Source: Trebouxia sp. TZW2008
Lineage: Eukaryota; Chlorophyta; Trebouxiophyceae; Trebouxiales; Trebouxiaceae
Direction: 5' to 3'
Assembly (NCBI GenBank): GCA_002118135.1
Contig: BDIU01000430.1
Span: 1 to 35,149, forward strand
DNA length: 35,149 nt
This document shows, piece by piece, positions 11,501 through 22,155 of the stretch (positions are counted from its first letter, which is position 1; the number at the start of each line of letters is the position of its first letter). A program made the translations under genes and the position numbers. The notes under the pieces are model-generated. The model did not search any database, had not been told where the DNA came from, and saw nothing but the letters and a program-made list of their open reading frames with translations.

Positions 11501-14500
11501 AAATGCACAACATTATACATGCCGCGACCTGAGTAGCATGGGAAGTCCGAGACTGTACAGAATGCGTCACCTTGGCATCACAAGCTGGACACAACCAGCC
11601 TTCGTCTTCAGGCAGCTGTCCAGCATGAATGCGAGGCTGCAGGCACTGCTCATGATAGCCTCTGTTGCAGTCCCCGTCACATAGCACAATGTCGTTGTCC
11701 TGCATGACACCATACTTCTTTAGCTGCAATGTCAGGATGCTTGATGCTGAGGCCAGTTGCAAATGGGTGCAGGCTCTGCTGATGATAGCCACATGATGTA
11801 GTCACAATCACACAGCGCAATTTGGCCAGATCCAAAGGAGATGCAGAGCTTCGTACAAATGCACTTCCACTTTGGATTCAGTCAAAGTCAGCATGAACAA
11901 GCAGAAATGGCCAAAGCATAACTTTCCAGATGTCAGGATCAAGATTAAGTTTGGCGAGAAAAAATGTCAAAGTGGCCAGATCTCACCTCTCCAGACTCGC
12001 CCTTCAGGCATTTTGCGCAGAATATAAACTCCTCGGGCAGCTCGCCGTCGGCATCAAAGTGCTCACTGGGAATGGCTTTGTCCCCTTCTGCCTCTTCACA
12101 GAACTTCACACACTCACGAATGACAGCTTGGCACTTGATGATCTGCGACTCACAACAAATAGCTACAGTCTTAACATCCGTCACATTGATCATGGCATGC
12201 ACAGCATTCTGACACGTTGTTGATTGTGCTTCGTTGCACAGAGGTGTGAGCGCTGCAGTTTGCTTGCAGTATGCTGTTCAGGACCTAGGTCTCAGGTCCA
12301 CTTGAGCTGTTCACTGAGGCGTGAAGCCTGGTGCAATGTATGTCAAGGAACGCATGGCTGCAAACAGAGATAACAGGCAGCTGCACGCTGCTGTGAGGAC
12401 CCGTCAAGGTGCATCAAGCGTGAAGCTCATGAATGCAGCAGATGACTGCAAGCTGTACCTGCTCCTGAGCTCGATCCAGCTCGGACTGCAGCTTGATCCT
12501 CTCTTTGGCTTGGCCCCCTTGTGCATCAGCCCCGTACACCCTCAGAATCTCCTCCTCCCGCCTGTGCAACAAGTCACCATGTTTATCGGTCTTTGCCTTT
12601 GGTGTAACTAGAAGCCACCATGGTCATTTTGGCCGGATGGCGTTAAGGTGCTCAGCAGCTGCACTCGCAAATGCTGTAACACTGCTGCTCATGTGCATCA
12701 GGTCCCTGCCACTGCGGCCTGTAGCGACAAAGCATACACAACCAAATGGTGCAAAGGGATGATGATCTGCAAGTCAGGAAGCTCACCTGATGCGTACAAA
12801 CTGGGCTTTGACGCGGTTGTACGCCTTGGCATATACAGTGACTTCAGGCTGGTTGCCATCTTTGTCCAGCTTGCTCTGCCTGAGCTTCTTGGGCCGGGGC
12901 TTTGACGCCTTCTCTTGCTCATCTTCTTGCCGCTGCATCTCTGCGACATGCGTGCAAAAGTGGAGCTTTATTTGTGACATCATGTGTTGCACAGGTGTAG
13001 GGGCTGAAGCAGTCAGGCAGCACACATGGGTCTAGTGGGATTTGTGTGGGTCCTGTACGCAAGCCCTTGGGCCTCAAATGCTATTGTGCTGCAATATGCC
13101 CAAAGTGAAGTGACTGCATGGAAGTCAATGCTGACCAGCTGCACACAGAGACCTGATGGATTGCTTAGAGTCTCGAACATCGTGATGCGATATGAACAAC
13201 ACCAAGTGAATGAGTCAAAGCTGACCTGCTGCGCACAGCATGGCCTCCAGGTCGCCTGAGGTGCCATTCAGAACATTGTAGTCAAAGCGCGCTGCGGACC
13301 TTTTGGGGCGGCTGGCTTGACTGTCCTCAGTGCTGGCAGCGCTCACATTAGGGGCTGCCTTCTTCTGCCTGCACCAGCAACAAGCAAAAGCTCAGCAGCA
13401 AATATAGCATGCTAAAGAGAAGTTTGCCTTGTAAGATCTTGCAACAGCATGCTGTCAAGAGGGGAAAAGGCTTGCTTGACTGCCCTGTATGCTGGCAGCG
13501 CTCACTTTGCAGATTGCCTTCTGCTATCTGGACCAGCAACAAGCAAAATCTTAGCAGCAGATATGTAAGGCTGAAGAGAAGTTTGCGTTGCAGTCTTTTG
13601 CAGCAGCATGCTGCCAAGAGGCAAAAGGCTTGCTTGGCTGCCTGTGTGCTGGCAGCGCTTGCATTTGGAACTGCCTCATTCTGTCTGCACCAGCAGCAAG
13701 CAGAAGGCTTGACAGCATATGTGATGACCTGACCAGGGGGTTTTGCAACAGCATGCTATCAGAACAGGGGAAAGGCTTGCTTGACTGTCTTGTGTGGGGC
13801 AGCGCTTGCATTTGAGGCTGCCTTCTTCTGTCTGCACTGGCAGCAGGCAAAAGGCTTGACAGCATATATGAACACCTGAACAGGGGCTTGCAACAGCATG
13901 CTGTCAGCATGGTCCAAACCGTCAACAGATGGGCATGTTGTGTTTCTATGCCACCCACAATTCACAATGCTCCGATTGTCATGCAGGCCTCAATTTGACT
14001 GACCTGGCAGCTTCTGCATCTAGGTCTGAGTCGTGTGTACGCCCCCTCTTGCGGCTGCCATTGCGCTGCTTCTGCTGCAGCTGTTTCTGATGTTGCTGAT
14101 CCTCTTCTTCATGCTGCTGCTTGGCCTCTTCTTCTTCCCTCTGCTGCAGCTGCAGGGCCAGCTTCTCCCAGCCGTCACTGCCATGAAGCATCTCTAGCAG
14201 CCGCCCGCTATTGCCTGCATGTACCCACACTCGTTGTGACATAGATATAACACTGCGCATATATCCTTGTAATGCATGCTCCTCAACGCAGCTGACTATA
14301 AAATCCTGTGGCTGCTGCTGAGTGCACATCACTAAGGGCATTTGACTGAGTGCAGCCCACTGAGCAGATCTTTCCATGTTTGAGATTTGCTGACTGCTGT
14401 TGTAAGAGCAGCAACTTGATATGTTGCTGGGGACAGAGACTCCCTTTACAGCGTTTGACAATGCAGACTTCCCTTGCTTTGATCATCCTCTCACATAAGC

Positions 14501-17500
14501 TGTTGAGGCGCCTGACGTTTGCACAGCATCAAGCAAGAAAAGGGAAAGAAACTGAAAGCAGAGGCATGCCATCACGCATCATGACATGAGTTTCTATAGC
14601 AAATTTCACAAATGGAAGATAGCAGGCAATATGATCAGTACGTGTTTTGGGCTGAGAGGTTGGGCATAAGACTGCCTGTCAACATTCACAAAGGCCATGG
14701 CTGAGACTGTGCTTGCCTGAGCCATCCGGGCATCCGGGTGGCAGGCAGTGTGATACATGTATGGCATTAGATGAGATGTTAGGCCTGAAAAGCATAGCGT
14801 TGGACATGCTTGCCTGAGCTGTTGAGGCGTCTGACATTGCCCCCGCTGCTGGACCTTCGCTCCAGAGCAGCCATGTACTCTCCGAAGGTGCTGTCATCCC
14901 CATGGAGAGCCAAACCCCCTTCAACCCCTTCCTTGGCCCCACCTGACCCCGATGCCTCCCTACCTGCATAGACAAGGTAAGACCTGTGACATCAGCTGTC
15001 ATGGAGTATTTTGTGGCCATATGCCTCTATGTGTGCCTGATGAGCATGCTATGCACAGCTTTGCCTGGCTGCTGAGACACTTCTGGTCCAGGACAATGTA
15101 TATCTGCAACACAATGCATTTTAACATGCATGGCACACAATAGCTGGGCTGCTAGTGCATTGATTGATGCAAACAGCGCAGACATTGCTGATACGACCAA
15201 AACATGAACGACAGGCCAGAGCACAAAGACCAGGCCCACACATGTGACATCACCTTGAGGCAACCCAGCCACTGTGAAAGCAAACTTTGCAGTCCTGCTG
15301 CCTGCAAAAGCAGAAGAATGCAAGTGTGGCACCCACCTGAGACTCTGCTCAATCTGTGAGGCGGTTTGGTGGCGGCTGCTACAGGGTTGAATACCCTAAC
15401 CCCATTGGAGCCACTGGCTCCCTGTGCCGCTGCTGCTGATGTGTCAGCCTGCAGCTGCTGAGGCAGGTAGCTACCATCATCTTGCTGCTGCACTTCAACG
15501 CCAGACGCAGCATTACTGTTCATTGCCTCGTCATTGGAGTCTGCATGAGCCCGTTCCAGTCTGCTGCCATCCCCTGTTGAAGCCTTTCTGGCCATGTCTA
15601 GACGTGCCTGTTCATTGGCTTCTGCCCCAGCATCTGCGCCACCTTCTGCTACTGCTTCCCCAGCAGCTGAACCATCGGCTACTTCATGAGTGTCTGTCAG
15701 CATTACATCCTGTTTCTGCCTCTTGCCCCTGCCCTTTCGCATAAGCTTGCTACCTGCATTTGACCTGTTACCCCTGCGTATATGCGTTGGTACATCAGTT
15801 GGTACATCAGCTGCTGCATCAGGTGCTGCCTCAGCTTCTGGTGTAGCTGCCGCTGCTGCTACTGTTGAGTGGCTGCCTGTTGTGTGTTTGGATGGGCGGC
15901 CCCTTTTGCGTTTGGGCGGTCCCTCTTGGGAGCTTTCATCTGCAAATGGGGACTCAGGCATCTTGGGTAGCTGAGCTGAAGAGGAAGGGTTGACTGGCTC
16001 AGCAGGAGATTCAGCTAAATCTGAGGCTGCTTTGCCTGCATGACAGCAAACGACGCTCTGCAGAGTCTTGTGAGGTCAAGTCATCACCTGCAAGTCATGC
16101 AGCAACAAAACCTTGACAGCCTACCAACCAATGATTGGACCGTTCTCAAAGGTTGCTCACAGGCAATCAGATGAGCATCAAAGGATGATAGATATTGAGC
16201 AAAAGGTGATTTTGAATTGAGCTGTACGCTGCACTACTAGGCCGTGTTCAGTGGATGTCACCCTCTGACAGACAGCTACACACAGCACAGGCTGCTCTGT
16301 CTTCTCACCTGGGCTGGACCTTTTTGACCCAGCCCCTCTAGTCCTGCCGTCTTGTTTCTTGTTCTGAGAGTCAAACTTGCCGACAAATTTGCCGCTCTTC
16401 ACGTACTTCCTCTTGGCCTTGTCTGCAGGTGTGGAGGCTGCATCATGCTCAGTGTGATCCTCTGCAGCATTCTGAGCCCCGTTCGCCTGCTGCAAGTCCT
16501 GCTTCTGGCCTCTGCGTGCCCTGAAAGCAGTCAAGTTGGGGTTGAGAGCTTGCGTGACTGGATTGACTGCATTGCAGGATGAACACACTTTCTCTTGGCC
16601 TTGTCTCCAGGTGCTGAGGCTGCATCATGGTCTATACCATCTTCTGCAGCATTCTGAGCCTCGTACGCCTGCTGCAGGTCCTGCTTCTGGCCTCTGCGTG
16701 CCCTGAAAGCAGTCAAGTTGGGGTTGAGAGCTTGCGTGATAGGAGTGATTGCATTGCAGGACGAACTCACTTTCTCCTGGCCTTGTCTGCAGGAGCTGAG
16801 GCTGCATCGTGCTGAGCGTTATCTTCTGCAGACTCCTGATTTTCATCTGCCTGTTGCAAGTCCCGCTTCTGGCCTCTACGTGCCCTGAAAGCGGCCAAAC
16901 TTGGAATACAGGCAAACTTGAGTGGAAAGCTTGCACAAGCAGATTGGCATTGCGTATGCAGAGGCTTGCATTGCGGGTGCAGTGCTGTTGCTGTAAGCAA
17001 CAGCACTGACATCAGACAGCAGACCCAGATGCTGGTTCTGCCCAGCCATGATAGCCAGGATGCAGCTTGTTTGAGTAGCGGGCAGCTTGTTCAGCCTAGG
17101 TCAAGTGCTCTGGCCCAGCACCACATCATGATAGGCAAAGCATCGTAGGCAAATGGAACTGATTGTTGGCTTTCCAATCATTTCACCTACTTTTGAAATC
17201 TCTTCAGGTCTGTATGCACATGCTTGCATCAAACTCTTCATTGCAATTCAAGCAACTTCACATCACATCATGACTGCCACCATGTTTACAGCCTCATTCA
17301 ATGGTGCCTCGGTCTGCCTCTTGTACATTCAACATAATGACTGAATGAATAATGAATCGTCATTGTTGACGATCAAAAAGTAACACAAACAACAATGAGC
17401 AATACATGGAAGACAAATTCAAGCATTGAAGCTTTGACCTCCTGTTGGCAAAATAGCGTGACTTCCACTGAATACACGTCCTGTCAATTCCACTGGATAC

Positions 17501-19603
17501 ATGTCTTATTTCCTACTACAGAGCAACGCATGATCTAATGATACTATGCCAAAGACCACATCGGCTTGCTCAAAGCTGGCTGCTCACCCCTGTCTGTTCC
17601 CAGGGAATGCTTGCTGCCTCTGCTGTGGGCCAGGCTCATCATGCCTCAAGCGATACTCTGCTCCCTGATAGCAATTTCCAGCTGCAAAACACTTGCATGG
17701 CCTGCTCTGCCTGTTCTGCATGCCTCAGCCCTTGCTGCTGCCCTGAATGCTGCGGCTGCCACCAAACTTCTGGGCCATGGCGTCTGCCAATGCTTGCTTC
17801 ACGGCTGGTTGCTGATTTGCTTGATCAGCTTTCTTCTCAGCCTTCTCTACGTCATGCCTGATATGGGCAGCTGTCTTGTCCACAAACACATCAAATGCTG
17901 CTAGCATATTCGAGAACAGAAAGTCCATTCCGTTCTGAAATCCAGGATCTGAGAATGGACTTTCTGTTTTCTAAGATGCTAGCAGCATTTAATGTGTTTA
18001 TGGACAAGACAGCTGCCCATATCAGGCATGACGTAGAGAAGGCTGAGAAGAAAGCTGATCAAGCAAATCAGCAACCAGCCGTGAAGCAAGCATTGGCAGA
18101 CGCCATGGCCCAGAAGTTTGGTGGCAGCCGCAGCATTCAGGGCAGCAGCAAGGGCTCAGGCATGCAGAACAGGCAGAGCAGGCCATGCAAGTGTTTTGCA
18201 GCTGGAAATTGCTATTAGGGAGCAGAGTATCGCTTGAGGCATGATGAGCCTGGCCCACAGCAGAGGCAGCAAGCATTCCCTGGGAACAGACAGGGGTGAG
18301 CAGCCAGCTTTGAGCAAGCCAACGTGGTCTTTGGCATAGTATCATTAGATCATGCGTTGCTCTGTAGTGGAAATTCAGACATGTATCCAGTGTCATTGAC
18401 AGGAGATATATATCAGTGGATATATATATGCAACCGCTGCACAAGCAACCACGCTCATAGCACTGCTTGAAGTGGAGGTCAATGCACAATGCATGTTGGG
18501 TGTAATGCATTGACATGGTCTTGCATTCTGTAATTGATTCATGTGGCTGCTATTGGCTTAGGGTGGGGACATCAGCAGCGCCAATATCCTGACAAATGCG
18601 AGGCATCTCATCACGGCTTCAATGCATTTTACCAAACACTGAAATTGTGGGTAAATATGCAATGCATGTTGTCTGTAGGATAAGTACCTGGTCTTGCGCT
18701 CTGTGACTGATTCTTGTGCTGGCTGTTGACTGTGGGTGAGAACGTCAACAGTGCCGGCGTCATGGACGTGAGACATCTGATCAGGGCGCGATGCACTTCA
18801 CCAAATACTTGAAATGTGGGTGAATGCACAATGCATGTTGGCTGTCAGACAAGTACCTGGTCTTACGCTCTGTGACCGATTCATGTGCTGGCAGTTGACT
18901 GTGCGCAGGAACATCAGCAGCACCAGTGTCGTCGGTGTGAGGCATCTGGTCAGGGCTCAATGCAATTTCCTCAGGGACCTGCAGGTGTCTGTGGTTTGGC
19001 ATGATGCCAGCTGGAGGATTCCAGCGCTTCTTGCTGCCATGTGCAGGCGACTGCATGTTTCAATGCAGGATGTCAGAATGTGTAGGGACAATGATGCAAT
19101 GATGGCGTGGCGTGCTTTGTGGGCACGTCTGCTGGTGTCAGGAGGTTGCTGTGTCATTATCGTGATACAATTGGGTGTCAGCATGCATTGGCCGCCTGGT
19201 GTGTACGAAGATTGGGATGTATAGGCATGCAGCAGCATGCAATACACAGGCATGCTGTGTTGTATGCCTGATAGCTAGACCTGTATCTTTGGGCTTGATA
19301 TCCTGTACTGTGTGTGTGCTTAGCAAGCAGAACTTAAGATTGATTGGTGCAGGCTTCTCAGGTCTCAATGCACCACAGCATACAATTTCATCTCTAATAC
19401 ATGGCTCAACAAATGCCATTATATGTAACATGCATGAAAATATCATTGCATGCTTGCAGACGTAAGCGGATATCACAAAGTGCTATTGCATATGCATTTG
19501 GCTACATATAGCACGACTTGAAGAGAAAGTGATACGAGAGTCACCTGCTGCTTTACCATGGCATCAAGACCATCGGCTGACTTGGTACTTACTGGTGAAG
19601 TGC
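8558..19603 (-). CDS. AT-hook/PHD-finger chromatin protein, HAT3.1/PRH-like, without homeodomain
   Basis: Sixteen exons in coding order: 19603-19545, 19050-18857, 16520-16309, 16035-15337, 14963-14814 (GC donor), 14214-14004, 13368-13226, 12940-12787, 12561-12459, 12142-11987, 11723-11571, 10965-10870, 10189-10083, 9719-9421, 9147-9077, 8677-8558. All phases match; at least 974 residues. The first coding exon is unresolved: either an exon lies near the CpG patch at 19.8-20.1 kb, or translation starts at the Met in DAMVKQQ (about 19560). Seen: an AT-hook-like KRKRGRPSK, Ala/Glu-rich stretches, a Glu/Gln coiled coil with RKRGR, a helical block ([33 protein letters not shown]), then the PHD finger split over two exons ([36 protein letters not shown]), an acidic Ser-rich linker and [10 protein letters not shown] near the C-terminus. 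This order is that of plant HAT3.1/PRHA proteins, nuclear factors whose PHD is expected to read histone tails. The plant homeodomain should follow VDYK; here 40 codons end in an acidic tail (KHYSDSE) and TAA. Confidence 0.85.
8700..9025. repeat. Intronic direct repeat pair
   Basis: About 60-80 bases at 8704-8770 (cactgtatcatgctgccagc, then cttcaactggcagt) recur at 8968-9025 (cactatatcatgctggcata, then cttaactggca). Both lie in the last intron of the PHD gene. No coding sense was found. Confidence 0.6.
9750..9860. repeat. Intronic 35-bp direct repeat pair
   Basis: gctttgcatgagtgctgtca followed by aa-cag-c-agcaac occurs at 9750-9784 and 9825-9860, just upstream of the acceptor of exon 9719-9421 of the PHD gene. 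Confidence 0.7.
10249..10313. repeat. CAGCA/CAGCC pentanucleotide microsatellite
   Basis: Roughly six CAGCA units run into about five CAGCC units, in the intron upstream of exon 10189-10083. A shorter CAGCA run lies near 10399-10418 after a CT-rich tract. Confidence 0.9.
11389..11822 (-). repeat. Decayed PHD-exon fragments flanking the PHD exon
   Basis: The functional PHD exon 11723-11571 sits between two fragments. Downstream (11389-11446) is a copy of its tail: LPED, a stop, GWLCP, then a donor-like gtaagg. Upstream (about 11757-11822) is a copy of its middle that reads [12 protein letters not shown] in place of [14 protein letters not shown], so zinc ligands are damaged. Confidence 0.7.
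13369..13890 (-). repeat. Ladder of three decayed acceptor-side exon copies
   Basis: Units of about 150 bases upstream of exon 13368-13226. Each has a gctggtgcag- or agtgcag-like acceptor and an exon head: [40 protein letters not shown] and a frameshifted third copy, against [20 protein letters not shown] in the exon. Each copy then runs into a repeated intronic piece containing gcaacagcatgctgtc. The copies lack the exon tail and donor. Confidence 0.85.
14490..14745 (-). repeat. Two decayed donor-side fragments of exon 14963-14814
   Basis: The exon end (plus strand gcttgcctgagctgttgaggcgtctgac, about 14808-14836) recurs at about 14709-14731 (gcttgcctgagccatccggg) and 14494-14520 (cataagctgttgaggcgcctgac), both in the intron downstream of the exon on the minus strand. 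Confidence 0.6.
16521..16900 (-). repeat. 182-bp period ladder: two acceptor-side copies of exon 16520-16309
   Basis: Acceptors (gctttcag|ggcacgcag) lie at 16521, 16703 and 16885, exactly 182 bases apart for the first two steps. Each unit holds an intron tail, the acceptor and about 125 bases of exon head ([12 protein letters not shown]...[13 protein letters not shown]). Because 182 is not a multiple of three the copies cannot be read through in frame, yet each copy by itself is open. Confidence 0.85.
17479..18403. repeat. Large near-perfect inverted repeat, coding-like in both arms
   Basis: The left arm (about 17479-17933) and right arm (about 17950-18403) are reverse complements with only scattered mismatches, separated by about 16 bases. 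Read away from the centre, both arms encode nearly the same peptide: [20 protein letters not shown] on the minus strand at 17928-17725 and [20 protein letters not shown] on the plus strand, both continuing with [20 protein letters not shown] and AMAQKFGG. The minus copy stops after QGSSKG; the plus copy continues to 18218. It lies in the intron between exons 18857 and 16520 of the PHD gene, whose transcript would fold into a long hairpin. No transposase was seen. It could be a foldback element, a captured gene fragment or an assembly artefact. Confidence 0.85.
18440..18856 (-). repeat. Two decayed donor-side copies of exon 19050-18857
   Basis: The exon tail ([20 protein letters not shown]...SVTERKTR) with donor is repeated downstream, first as [20 protein letters not shown]...SVTERKTR (about 18783-18689), then as a heavily decayed copy at about 18625-18510. 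The period is about 185 bases. The following intron piece (gtgggtgaatgcacaatgca) is repeated with each unit. Confidence 0.8.
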
Positions 19604-19789
19604 CTGCCAGTCAAAAAGAAGGTTGATCATGGATGTTGTGTAGATTAAACATGCATGCAAAGCAGACGACACAGAGTCTGCCCTGAATGGTTGCCACCCA
19701 CAGAAGCATATGCTCGCCTGACTTTGGTGTAGCTTCTAAGCTCTCAGGCATATAACAAACACCTTGACTATATAGGTCTTAAGCCTGCG

Positions 19790-20060
19790 ACAAGCGTGCA
19801 CATGCTTGCATTGCATTCATTGCAACAGGGGCAGGAAGCGGGCGTGTATGCCAAAGAAGGCGCAGTGGCCGTCAAAGAGCATACCCCGCGTCGGAGCTCT
19901 ATGTGATGTACGGCAGGCTAACAACGCAATAGATAGCGTTCAGCGATCAGGATACGCGTCAAGATTGGCACTCGGCACGAATTGCTGCTGATAAACAAGA
20001 CATCGCATCCGCGTTGGTTCGCTATCGCGAGTGTCGCAGTCAACTTGTCGGGTGAATACT
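19790..20060 (-). promoter_or_regulatory. CpG-rich patch, likely 5' end of the PHD gene
   Basis: More than twenty CG dinucleotides occur in about 270 bases (cataccccgcgtcggagctc, gatacgcgtcaag, cgctatcgcgagtgtcgcag) in an otherwise CpG-poor region. It sits just upstream of the first resolved exon (19603-19545) of the PHD gene. I could not find an ATG exon here that joins in phase, so it may hold a 5' UTR. Confidence 0.5.
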
Positions 20061-20112
20061 GCAGAATTTGCTCCTGAACTTTGCAGCCAGATTCCTGTCA
20101 GGCACGTGAAAG

Positions 20113-20442
20113 TCAGCGTGACAGTGGGTTGCTTGACGGTTCGTATTCTTCCAATAGACTTGTTCCAACTTTTGCCATTGCAAAACTTTTCGGCGTTAGG
20201 CCTTTCAGGCGCTCCACATCCTGGACAGCACATACATACATTTCCACTGCGACGCCCCAGATGGCAAGCCTGTTGTGTGTGACTGTCTTGATCATGAAAG
20301 GATGGCTGAGCAGTGATTGTTCCTTGACTACCTCCCACCAAGTATAATCATCGTATACAGTCCTCAACATACAACTGTCAAATAAAAGGGCGATTTTCAT
20401 TGCCGGGCAAGATGAAGTCAAACCAACTGAACTGCACCACAA
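20113..20442 (-). other. Coding-like ORF, unassigned
   Basis: An open frame begins WCSSVGLTSSCPAMKIALLF, passes YDDYTWWEVVKEQSLLSHPF and ends near KVGTSLLEEYEPSSNPLSR. It has protein-like composition but no domain I recognise and no clear splice partner. It might be a 3' exon of the unresolved 20-24 kb material. Confidence 0.25.
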
Positions 20443-20619
20443 CTGCCACTGTCTGCTGATCTATTGAGCGCATTGCATAACAATTGCCCCACGCACGTGA
20501 GTAGGCAATTGCTGCCTCTGTGAAATGCTGCCTCAATCCTGTCAACCAACACTGCCAGATATACACCTTAACATGTACAACTTGTGACAACTCAAGGCAG
20601 ACCAGATGTGCCAAGTGTT

Positions 20620-21432
20620 CTAGGTGATCTTTGCTGTGCAATGTATGTTGCTGCATAAATACTCAAACACCAAAGATACGTAAATACTTGTGTGTAATGA
20701 CAATATATACAACTGATACCAGTAAATATGTACAAATGTACGTGTGTAGCAGTGTAGTACAAAGCTGTTGGTTTTAAGGAGCACAAATCTTTGTGGTTGA
20801 CTGTAAGAGCGCGTGCGTCTGTGCAGGCGGCCCTTCTTGACTTGCGAAGGGCGGTGTGACCACCCTAGATGCTCCATAGGTTTTGTGTCATCCCTGTTCC
20901 CATCAACATCAAACATGGCAGTGAACTCTGCAGTGTTCAGTACAGTGCACTCCTGGCTGAAGCTGGCATACTTTGCCTCTTCATCTGCCATAGTGTCATC
21001 AAATATCATATGTATCAGATCGTCAAGCAGAATCAATGGCTCATGTTTTAGATTCTGCAGCTCTGCTAGTTCTGCCATTGCTTCAACCTCCACAACATGG
21101 CTTGTCAGTTTGAAATGCTCTTCCTGTTTCATAGCCTGCTCTGCGTGTTGTGCATGCTCAGCATGCACAGCGTCAAGCACAGCACGCTCAGCATGGACAG
21201 CACCAAGCACAGGATGCTCAGCATGCACAGCATCAAACACAGCATGCTCAGCATGCACAGCATCAAGCTCAGCATGCTCAGCATCAATGTCTGCAAGCTG
21301 ACTTTTCAAATGGTCAAACTCCCGAGGCAGCAAGCCTCTGCCTGCTGACAGGCACTCTGATTTGACATATGGCCAAGGAGTGCACATCAAGTCTCCTTCT
21401 GTAGTAGACCATGGCAGCCAAATTCCACCAAG
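20620..21432 (-). CDS. Coding-like exon with HAEHAVLDAV decapeptide repeats, unassigned
   Basis: A good acceptor (ctgcag) at 21433 opens a frame LGGIWLPWSTTEGDLMCTPW, then REFDHLKSQLADI, five to six imperfect decapeptides of the type HAEHAVLDAV, a Glu-rich helical part (EVEAMAELAELQNLKHEP), an acidic part (IFDDTMADEEAKYASFSQEC) and a basic end (RPSQVKKGRLHRRTRSYSQP). The true 3' boundary is unclear; the frame stays open to 20620 but the last 50 residues look non-coding. It may belong to the glycosyltransferase gene upstream or to a separate gene. Function unknown. Confidence 0.4.
   Translation of the reverse strand, partial: LGGIWLPWSTTEGDLMCTPWPYVKSECLSAGRGLLPREFDHLKSQLADIDAEHAELDAVHAEHAVFDAVHAEHPVLGAVHAERAVLDAVHAEHAQHAEQAMKQEEHFKLTSHVVEVEAMAELAELQNLKHEPLILLDDLIHMIFDDTMADEEAKYASFSQECTVLNTAEFTAMFDVDGNRDDTKPMEHLGWSHRPSQVKKGRLHRRTRSYSQPQRFVLLKTNSFVLHCYTRTFVHIYWYQLYILSLHTSIYVSLVFEYLCSNIHCTAKIT
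21150..21300. repeat. 30-bp coding minisatellite (agcatgctcagcatgcacagc)
   Basis: Five imperfect 30-base units encode the decapeptide repeats of the 20620-21432 segment. Unit length is a multiple of three, so the frame is kept. Confidence 0.85.
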
Positions 21433-22041
21433 CTGCAGTGGTGGCTTGTCCAAAGGCTTGCTCCTGCATGCAGCAACACTTCTTCCTCTTTTCACTAAAC
21501 AGTGCAGCAAGACAAGCACCTCTCTGTTCATACATAAATCTGGTCAATGTGAAGTGCAGCATTAGATCTGATGTGAGCAGTTTGCTGCGCTGCATGTTGA
21601 GGACTGTAGGCTCATGACTTGCATTTCTGACAAAGATGCTTGCCAACACAGCGTAAGCTCACTTATAACAAATGCAGCGATTGACCTGGTGCCTCATTTG
21701 CCTCATGTCACTGCAATGCAGCCTCAAGCGTCAACAACCCAACACAAGCAAGATTGTGTGCATGATGCAGAAGATCAGTCATGCCCTGCACGCATTGGAT
21801 GCTTCTGAGCCAAAGTCCATACACCTCTGTGCATTGTTGCGAGAAACCCTGTCTGTGCGTCCCTTCATGGGCATGCTGATCAACAGCGTGTTGCAAAGTG
21901 AGCTGACTGAAAGAAAAAGCAAGATTGCTCGTTGAGCCATGATGTATTGCAAGGAAGGTCAATTTACCTGCTGACCCAAGATGTGTTACAAGGAAGGCTG
22001 GGCCACGCAACTGCCCTATCAAGGGCACTTCCCAGCGCCAC

Positions 22042-22155
22042 CAGCCCCCTCAACAGCCAGGCAAATTCATGCCAGCTGCCACTGCTTCCCAGCAGCTCCT
22101 CCACAGAAGCTGAAAAGGCTAATATGCGCAATTCTGAGCAATCCCTGCCTAGCTT
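22042..22155 (-). other. Candidate exon, unassigned
   Basis: A 114-base phase-0 segment between a ctgtgag-type acceptor and a gtggcg donor reads KLGRDCSELRILAFSASVEE and continues LLGSSGSWHEFAWLLRGL. It looks like a helical protein segment with no recognised domain. Confidence 0.3.

Noticed and set aside
15152..15336. Extension of the AT-hook exon beyond 15337 ([16 protein letters not shown]...)
   Set aside because: A good donor (ctcag|gtgggt) ends the exon at 15337 and joins the next exon in phase; the extension is intron read-through, not a membrane segment.
17538..17904. Cys-rich ORFs over the left arm of the inverted repeat, plus strand
   Set aside because: They are antisense shadows of the [13 protein letters not shown] frame, which is the one kept in both arms.
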